A DNA stretch of 11,033 nucleotides, from assembly GCA_902493665.1 (NCBI GenBank), contig CABUQL010000021.1, positions 1 through 11,033 of the forward strand, in the 5' to 3' direction. Every line of letters begins with the position of its first letter. Position 1 is the first letter of the stretch. This document shows, one piece after another, positions 6,354 through 11,033 of this stretch. The notes under the pieces are model-generated. The model was not told the origin of the DNA and searched no databases. It worked only from the letters and a program-made list of their open reading frames with translations. A program made the translations under genes and the position numbers. The stretch comes from an uncultured Eubacteriales bacterium. Its GTDB lineage: Bacteria; Bacillota; Clostridia; UMGS1810.

Positions 6354-8300
6354 TTATTTATATTCCACAAAAACGGTATTTGTATCTTCGTCCCACAGAA
6401 CATTCGCCCCTACAGCTTCCGACACATACCTTAACGGAATTACAGTTCTATTGTCCGAAACTTTTGCAGCAGTGTCCATTTTAATTTCTTTTCCGTTAAC
6501 CGTCATTATTTCACTGTCAATTTTAAGGCTGATTTGATACTTGTCATTATTTATTACAACCGTCTGCGTTTGATCGTTCCAGTCTAAGTTCATTCCCATT
6601 TTTTCAAAAAGTCCTCTTACGGGAATAAGCGTCCTTCCGTTTTCAATAAACGGTTTTTTATCGGGATATTCAACCTTTTCACCGTTTAAAACAATGCTTA
6701 TTTCATCCTCAATAAAAACATTAATCTCTTTTTCCAAAAGCACAACATCGCCGCTCATATACTCAAATTTGATTTTATGACTGCCTTCTGCCAAATCGGG
6801 TGAAAAAGTAAAAGGTATTGAAAAAAGCGTTTGATAATCAGCACCGTCAATGCTGATTTTTACCTTTGAATAAAGCACCTTGGGGTAATATCCCACAATG
6901 GATATTTCGCTTTTGTTTTTTATTTTTGCGTTATCGTAAAGCGGCATGTAACCATAAGGCACACTTTTCCCGATATCAGAAATAAAATAATCATCTGATA
7001 CAAGTTCGTTATATTTGTTGTTTAAAGCTTCGTTTGTGTAAAGCTCAAACGCATAAGGTTCATCGCCTCGGTAAACATTAAAATAATTAATCATTTTAAT
7101 ATTCTGATATTTCTTAATAAGCTCGCTATACATTTTTGAAAGCTGAATAAGCGCCCAATCGGTTGCGTCCTCTCCTTCAAGTCTTAACTTGTGAGAAACA
7201 CCGCATTCGGAAACCATAACCGGTTTTTTAATATTATTTTCCTCAATAAACTTCATAATATGCTTAATTCTGAGGAGCGAATTTGCATAATCTCCCGTTG
7301 CAAAGTACGTGTCCTGCACATCTGTAAGACTCCCATGATCCTTTAATCCCTGAAAATATTTTATAACATAGTGACTCACACCAATCCAATCAACATACTC
7401 ATCACCGGGATAAAACTTTTCAAACGGCTTATCAAGACCGCCTATGTCATTCGGCGACCAGACAACTGCAATATTTTTCTTCGTGTGTGCAATATCTGCA
7501 ACATACCTGAAAGTTTTTATATATTGTTCGCTGTCATCTCCGATATTTGAAACATTCATTTCAGCACCGAATCTTAAAAAAACGGGAATGGAAAAAGAAT
7601 CAATGTAATCAATCGTCTGCTTTATATATGAATCGTAATCTGCAGGATTTATCGGATTTAAAAGATTCCAGCCGAGCATAACTGCTATGTTGTTTTTCTT
7701 TGCATCTTCAAAATATCTATTGTATCTTCCAAGCGTTGTAATGTCATCGCCGAAATCAAGATAAATAAGATAATCGGAATTTTTCTTCGGAAAGTACTTT
7801 TTTATTTTTTCAAACTTGTAATCGTTTATGCGCGAGTCATTGTCATACGACGAACCAAAATAAACGCCTCTTTCCGGTTCAAATCTCGCACCGAAATTTT
7901 CGGGATAATACTCACTGTCAGTTACATAAACATCAAGAGAAGGCGTAAGTGCACTGATTTTGCTTTGAGCACTTAAAACTCCGTCTGTCCAGTTCATAAT
8001 TTTACCGTAAGGTATGTATTTTTCATAGTACATAACCGCTTCATTTATGTATCCGAGCCTTTCTGCGCATTTTGACATCTGCTCATATTTGCCCGCAAGA
8101 AACTCTGTTTTTTCCTGTGAATCTGCCTCATTTTCCATAATCGAAATAAGCTGCTTTCCATAAGAATACATCTTTAAATCATCGCTGTCACGCATAGCAC
8201 CGTTATACATTTCAAGCGGTTTCCAGATTGAATTCGGAAACGCAAAAACATTTATAAAAACAATGCAAAATGCAATTAAAAAAGCGGTTAGTTTTTTCAT
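6354..8300 (-). CDS. Secreted GH26-like glycoside hydrolase with C-terminal copper-amine-oxidase-like domain
   Basis: This 648-residue exported protein has a signal peptide at residues 1-20 (MKKLTAFLIAF, ending in NVFA). A short TPR-like helical stretch (~65-100) follows, then a (beta/alpha)8-type domain (~120-440) of the beta-mannanase/GH26 kind. Candidate catalytic glutamates are E247 in FLRFGAEMN (acid/base) and E365 in VMVSECG (nucleophile). Supporting motifs are NIAVVWSPND at 276-285 and YVDWIGVSHY at 302-311. The usual His before the acid/base Glu (HEMN) is Ala here, so substrate and activity are uncertain. An Ig-like segment (~465-530) and a copper-amine-oxidase N-like domain (~535-648, with GRTLIPVRGLFEKMG and NRTVIPLRYVSEAVGANVLW) follow; this last domain is probably a surface-binding module. 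An in-frame ATG at 8321 is rejected because AGGAGG lies between it and the ATG at 8300. The likely role is polysaccharide hydrolysis at the cell surface. Confidence 0.87.
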   Translation of the reverse strand: MKKLTAFLIAFCIVFINVFAFPNSIWKPLEMYNGAMRDSDDLKMYSYGKQLISIMENEADSQEKTEFLAGKYEQMSKCAERLGYINEAVMYYEKYIPYGKIMNWTDGVLSAQSKISALTPSLDVYVTDSEYYPENFGARFEPERGVYFGSSYDNDSRINDYKFEKIKKYFPKKNSDYLIYLDFGDDITTLGRYNRYFEDAKKNNIAVMLGWNLLNPINPADYDSYIKQTIDYIDSFSIPVFLRFGAEMNVSNIGDDSEQYIKTFRYVADIAHTKKNIAVVWSPNDIGGLDKPFEKFYPGDEYVDWIGVSHYVIKYFQGLKDHGSLTDVQDTYFATGDYANSLLRIKHIMKFIEENNIKKPVMVSECGVSHKLRLEGEDATDWALIQLSKMYSELIKKYQNIKMINYFNVYRGDEPYAFELYTNEALNNKYNELVSDDYFISDIGKSVPYGYMPLYDNAKIKNKSEISIVGYYPKVLYSKVKISIDGADYQTLFSIPFTFSPDLAEGSHKIKFEYMSGDVVLLEKEINVFIEDEISIVLNGEKVEYPDKKPFIENGRTLIPVRGLFEKMGMNLDWNDQTQTVVINNDKYQISLKIDSEIMTVNGKEIKMDTAAKVSDNRTVIPLRYVSEAVGANVLWDEDTNTVFVEYK

Positions 8301-8306
8301 TTGAAT

Positions 8307-8312
8307 CCTCCT
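8307..8312 (-). promoter_or_regulatory. Ribosome binding site deciding the start of the GH26-like gene
   Basis: The - strand AGGAGG lies 6 nt before the ATG at 8300 and downstream of the alternative ATG at 8321. The shorter form therefore starts directly with a classical MKKLTAF signal peptide. Confidence 0.88.
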
Positions 8313-8332
8313 AAAAAGCATTATTATTTCAA

Positions 8333-8361
8333 ATTATATCATAACCCTCAGAGTTTTTCAA
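8333..8361 (-). promoter_or_regulatory. Sigma-A promoter with extended -10 for the GH26-like gene
   Basis: The - strand has TTGAAA (8361-8356) and TATAAT (8338-8333) with a 17-bp spacer. A TG one base before the -10 (TGATATAAT) makes an extended -10. The -35 begins 6 nt after the spmB stop codon. No terminator hairpin separates spmB from this gene, so some read-through is possible. Confidence 0.8.
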
Positions 8362-8366
8362 CATCT

Positions 8367-8885
8367 TTATGTAAATATCAAACGGCAGACAAAAAGACAT
8401 ATAAAAAGTGCAAAAACATCCGCCATGAGCGCCGCTTTAACAGTATGGCGTGTGTTTTTTATTCCGATGCTTCCGAAATACACGCTTATTGCGTAAAAGG
8501 TTGTTTCCGTTGATCCCATAAGTACGGAAACAACACGTCCGACGAAGGAATCACATCCGTACTTTTTAAAAATATCGGTCGCCATTGCAAGCGAACCGCC
8601 GCCCGAAATCGGGCGCAAAACAGCAAACGGAAGCATTTCTTCGGGAATTTTAAGAAAATTCGTTACGGGTTTTAAAAGATTTATAACAACCGTCAGCGCA
8701 CCGCTTGCACGAAACATATTTATCGATATAAAAATTGCAAGAATAGGGCCGATTATTCCGACTGCGGTTTTAAGTCCTTCAAAACTCCCCTCCAAAAAGG
8801 CACTGTATACGCTGACATTTTTAAAAACACCGTGCGCAATAATTATAAGCATCATAATCGGCACCGCAAACGATGATATTTTCAT
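8367..8885 (-). CDS. spmB: Spore maturation protein B
   Basis: SpmB is an integral membrane protein that acts with SpmA in spore core dehydration and heat resistance. The 172-residue sequence is almost entirely hydrophobic, with a nucleoside-recognition (Gate, PF07670-type) domain. Family-typical segments are LRPISGGGSLAMATDIFKKYG (~89-109), DSFVGRVVSVLMGSTETTFY (~111-130) and YFGSIGIKNTRH (~136-147). Its ATG overlaps the spmA stop as ATGA, and AAGGAG lies 7 nt upstream inside spmA, so translation is probably coupled. The molecule that the pair senses or moves is not known. Confidence 0.95.
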   Translation of the reverse strand: MKISSFAVPIMMLIIIAHGVFKNVSVYSAFLEGSFEGLKTAVGIIGPILAIFISINMFRASGALTVVINLLKPVTNFLKIPEEMLPFAVLRPISGGGSLAMATDIFKKYGCDSFVGRVVSVLMGSTETTFYAISVYFGSIGIKNTRHTVKAALMADVFALFICLFVCRLIFT

Positions 8886-9463
8886 AGTTTTCTCCTTTTC
8901 TCAAAACATTTCACCAAAAATACGGCGAAAATCGCGGTCAAAACAGAGGCAATCCATATGGGAACGACTATCTGCGACGGGTCTTTTGACCCCATTGAAG
9001 AGCGTATTGCAATAAGTGTTGACGGTATGAGCTGGATTGATGCAGTGTTTAAAACCACAAACATACACATTTCATCTGTTGCGTCGCCGTCTTTTTTCGA
9101 TATCTTTTTAAGTTCCTTCATCGCCGCAATACCAAGCGGTGTTGCGGCGTTTGCAAGCCCTAAAAGATTTGCAACCATATTCATTGAAATTGCTTTAACG
9201 GCTGCTCCCCTTCTTTTAAGATGCGGAAACAAAAAAGACGTTACAGGTCTTATGACTTTTGCAAAAATATCCGTCAGGCCGCTTTTTTCGGCAATTTTAA
9301 TCATTCCGCACCACATTGCCATAGCCCCGGCAAATCCAAAAACGGTTTTCAGAGCCTCATTTGCGCCTTTAAAAGCGGCATTTATCGTTTCGTCAACCGT
9401 ATTTGTAAAAAAAGATAAAATAAGCGAAATAATTATCATACCTGCCCATATAATGTCAATCAT
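8882..9463 (-). CDS. spmA: Spore maturation protein A
   Basis: SpmA is the membrane partner of SpmB. The 193 residues contain several transmembrane helices and a Gate/nucleoside-recognition domain. Typical SpmA segments are VDETINAAFKGANEALKTVF, FPHLKRRGAAVKAISMNMVANLLGLANAATPLGIAAMKEL and FVVLNTASIQLIPSTLIAIRS, each at the expected position; only parts are conserved family-wide. The ATG is preceded by GTGAGG about 9 nt upstream. In B. subtilis the spm genes are expressed in the mother cell. The gene is first in the spmA-spmB pair and divergent from the abrB-like gene. Confidence 0.95.
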   Translation of the reverse strand: MIDIIWAGMIIISLILSFFTNTVDETINAAFKGANEALKTVFGFAGAMAMWCGMIKIAEKSGLTDIFAKVIRPVTSFLFPHLKRRGAAVKAISMNMVANLLGLANAATPLGIAAMKELKKISKKDGDATDEMCMFVVLNTASIQLIPSTLIAIRSSMGSKDPSQIVVPIWIASVLTAIFAVFLVKCFEKRRKL

Positions 9464-9631
9464 TGTAAAAACCTCACAATTTTTGTATTATTATATTGTA
9501 ATTTTTATGCAAATTTCAACAATAACATTACAATTATATTAAATTGTTTCTTTGTATATTTACATTAAATAAAAAATACTATAAAATCTTTTAAAAGTAT
9601 TCTAAGAATTTTTATGTGAGGCGGTGTTGTT
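9464..9631. promoter_or_regulatory. Divergent spmA/abrB control region with inverted repeat
   Basis: This very AT-rich 168-bp region separates spmA (-) from the abrB-like gene (+). For spmA a sigma-A-like pair is visible on the - strand: TTGAAA (9519-9514) and TATAAT (9495-9490) with 18 bp between. A looser sigma-E-like reading, GCATAAA then about 14 bp then AATACAAA, is also possible. For abrB only a weak TTTACA (9559-9564) and TATAAA (9580-9585) at 15 bp is seen. A perfect 7-bp inverted repeat, TTGTAAT (9496-9502) and ATTACAA (9527-9533), brackets the spmA promoter and could be an operator. Confidence 0.4.
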
Positions 9632-9883
9632 ATGTTAAAATCAACGGGAATAGTCAGAAAAATTGATGAATTAGGCAGAGTTACACTTCCCAGCGAGCTA
9701 AGAAAAACTTTGAATATTGACGTTAAAGACGGTTTGGAAATATTTATTGAAGGCAACACAATTGTTATGAAAAAATATGAGCCGTCATGCATATTCTGCG
9801 GTAATGCAAGAAATGTTATTAACTATAAAGAAAAGAATATTTGTGCAGACTGTATGGAAGAACTTAAAAACAGTGCAAAATAA
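9632..9883 (+). CDS. AbrB-family transition-state regulator with C-terminal cysteine ribbon
   Basis: This 83-residue DNA-binding protein has an N-terminal swapped-hairpin AbrB/SpoVT domain at ~1-48, with the hallmark STGIVRKIDELGRVTLPSEL and then LEIFIEGNTIVMKKYEP. A short C-terminal extension carries C53-x2-C56 and C71-x2-C74, which probably bind zinc; this form is common in clostridia. Members bind AT-rich DNA as dimers or tetramers and often repress transition-phase or sporulation genes. The ATG follows GAGGCGG at ~9617-9623. The gene is monocistronic, closed by a strong hairpin, and divergent from spmA. Which genes it controls cannot be read from the sequence; the name abrB is not certain because clostridia carry several paralogues. 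Confidence 0.93.
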   Translation: MLKSTGIVRKIDELGRVTLPSELRKTLNIDVKDGLEIFIEGNTIVMKKYEPSCIFCGNARNVINYKEKNICADCMEELKNSAK

Positions 9884-9896
9884 GAACTTGGCTATT

Positions 9897-9930
9897 TAAA
9901 AAGCACCCATTTAAAATGGGTGCTTTTTTA
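9897..9930. terminator. Intrinsic terminator shared by the abrB-like gene and hppA
   Basis: A perfect inverted repeat AAAAAGCACCCATTT/AAATGGGTGCTTTTT (9898-9912 and 9914-9928) has an A run on one side and a T run on the other. It begins 14 nt after the abrB-like stop codon. It also faces the end of hppA, so it can end both convergent transcripts. Confidence 0.93.
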
Positions 9931-9964
9931 ATTACATGGCATATCGGGTTCGAGTCTCGTTTGC

Positions 9965-11033
9965 CTAAAGCTTAAAAAGAAGTGAGAACAAGTTGTATTT
10001 TGAAAATACCGCAACGGCAACAAGCGATACAACTGACATAATTTTTATAAATATGTCAAGCGAAGGACCGACCGTATCTTTAAGCGGATCGCCGACCGTA
10101 TCACCGACAACCGCTGCACTGTGAACATCGCTTCCTTTTCCGCAGTCTTCGCCGAGTGCGCCCGTTTCAATATATTTCTTTCCGTTATCCCATGCTCCGC
10201 CGGCATTTCCGGTAAATACGGCAAGCATTATTGCCGATATTGTGGAGCCTATTAAGATTCCTCCGACAAATGACGGGCCGAATAAGAATCCTGATATAAC
10301 GGGAACAAGTATTGCCAAAAGCGCAGGTATCTTCATTTCGGATATTGCGCCTTTTGAAGAAATTTCAATACAGTTTTTGTAATCAGGTTCAACTTCGCCG
10401 GTTAATATTTTAGGTTCATGTCTGAACTGTCTTCTTACTTCTTCTACCATTTTTCTTGCCGCTTTGGATACCGCTTCTATAAGCATTCCCGAGAAGAAAT
10501 ACGGGAGCGCTGCACCGACCAAAGCGCCTGCAAGCGTCATAGGCTGAATAAGATTAAGCGTAAGTTCTGTTGTAACGTCGTTATATGAGTAAAGGTATGA
10601 TACCATAAGCGACAGCGCCGCAAGCGCCGCACTGCCTATTGCAAAGCCCTTTCCTATTGCCGCCGTTGTATTTCCGACAGAATCAAGCTTATCTGTAATT
10701 TCTCTTACTTCACTGTCAAGCGAGCTCATTTCGGCAATACCTCCAGCATTATCGGAAATAGGACCGTAAGTGTCAACGGAAACGGTTGCGGTTACAAATG
10801 ACAGCATTCCTATTGCCGCCATAGACACGCCGAACATTCCCGATACATAATATGAAATAATTATTGCACCGCCAAGGATTATAAGCGGAAGCATACAGGA
10901 TTTCATTCCGACTGCCATACCCTGTGTTACCGTAAGCGCAACGCCTTCTTTTGACGCCTCTGCTATTTTTCTTGTCGGTCTGTAATCGTAGCTTGTGTAA
11001 TACTCTGCAATCATACCGATAAGTATACCGCTT
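9965..11033 (-). CDS. hppA: Membrane-bound ion-pumping pyrophosphatase, C-terminal part (cut by window edge)
   Basis: This enzyme hydrolyses pyrophosphate and pumps H+ and/or Na+ across the cytoplasmic membrane, with Mg-PPi as substrate. About 355 residues are present. The frame runs off the right edge, and the internal ATG at 11014 is not the start: the upstream codons (GILIG) continue a helix and join IAEYYTS, as in the family. Conserved motifs are DTYGPISDNAGGIAEM, GNAGGAWDNGKKYIE and KGSDVHSAAVVGDTVGDPLKDT, whose Asp and Lys residues line the substrate site. The motif GNTTAAIGKG has Ala and Gly at the two positions that are Lys and Thr in K+-independent enzymes, so this is predicted to be the K+-dependent type. 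Na+ or H+ specificity cannot be decided here. The N-terminal substrate loop (DVGADLVGK region) lies outside the window. Confidence 0.96.
   Translation of the reverse strand, partial: SGILIGMIAEYYTSYDYRPTRKIAEASKEGVALTVTQGMAVGMKSCMLPLIILGGAIIISYYVSGMFGVSMAAIGMLSFVTATVSVDTYGPISDNAGGIAEMSSLDSEVREITDKLDSVGNTTAAIGKGFAIGSAALAALSLMVSYLYSYNDVTTELTLNLIQPMTLAGALVGAALPYFFSGMLIEAVSKAARKMVEEVRRQFRHEPKILTGEVEPDYKNCIEISSKGAISEMKIPALLAILVPVISGFLFGPSFVGGILIGSTISAIMLAVFTGNAGGAWDNGKKYIETGALGEDCGKGSDVHSAAVVGDTVGDPLKDTVGPSLDIFIKIMSVVSLVAVAVFSKYNLFSLLFKL

Noticed and set aside
8301..8321. Upstream ATG at 8321 as start of the GH26-like protein
   Set aside because: It would translate the AGGAGG ribosome binding site as Arg-Arg and put seven residues before a classical MKK signal peptide.
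8958..9542. 194-codon + strand ORF opposite spmA
   Set aside because: It is antisense to the well-supported spmA gene, its hydrophobic pattern mirrors the complement of SpmA helices, and it lacks a ribosome binding site.
9565..9792. 75-codon - strand ORF opposite the abrB-like gene
   Set aside because: It is a shadow of the AbrB coding frame, without a ribosome binding site.
1..11033. Mobile element, phage, CRISPR or defence system
   Set aside because: No transposase, integrase, nuclease or repeat-spacer pattern was seen. Gene content and composition are consistent with core clostridial chromosome.

Overview
The window reads as a chromosomal segment of a low-GC, endospore-forming member of the Clostridia (Firmicutes). 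The basis is a spoIIE gene, an spmA-spmB pair, an AbrB-type regulator with a C-terminal cysteine ribbon, a membrane pyrophosphatase, an M-box riboswitch, copper-amine-oxidase-like surface domains and strong AGGAGG-type ribosome binding sites. The codon style is uniform across the genes, and I see no transposase, integrase, phage gene or CRISPR array. The species cannot be named from this sequence.

Layout. (1) Left edge, + strand: the 3' part of a gene of unknown function, ending at 448 and followed by a bidirectional terminator. (2) 562-3190, - strand: a small one-helix membrane protein, then spoIIE. spoIIE has a promoter with consensus -35 and -10 boxes 22 bp apart and a Spo0A-box-like sequence over the -35. 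(3) 3403-6290, - strand: a magnesium unit, in transcription order a sigma-A promoter, an M-box aptamer, an intrinsic terminator with a visible antiterminator partner, a possible 29-codon leader ORF, mgtE split by a frameshift, a lipoprotein 19 nt downstream, and a terminator. (4) 6301-8361, - strand: a secreted GH26-like glycoside hydrolase ending in a copper-amine-oxidase-like domain, with its own promoter and terminator. (5) 8367-9463, - strand: spmB and spmA, overlapping by 4 bp. (6) 9632-9883, + strand: an AbrB-family regulator divergent from spmA, closed by a strong hairpin. (7) 9965 to the right edge, - strand: the 3' part of hppA, convergent with abrB and sharing its terminator.

How the genes fit together. 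spoIIE, spmA and spmB serve sporulation: SpoIIE activates sigma-F in the forespore, and SpmA/SpmB act late in core dehydration. The abrB-like gene beside spmA may be a transition-state regulator. The M-box should shut off mgtE when Mg2+ is plentiful. The lipoprotein behind mgtE lies in the same transcript and should follow the same control. The membrane pyrophosphatase also depends on Mg2+ but is not physically linked to that operon.

Most genes are ordinary clostridial housekeeping or sporulation genes. The points worth a second look are the mgtE frameshift inside a regulated operon, the leader ORF between riboswitch and mgtE, the Mg-controlled lipoprotein, the unusual GH26-like protein and the spoIIE promoter architecture. 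I found no clear sign of a wholly new multi-gene system.
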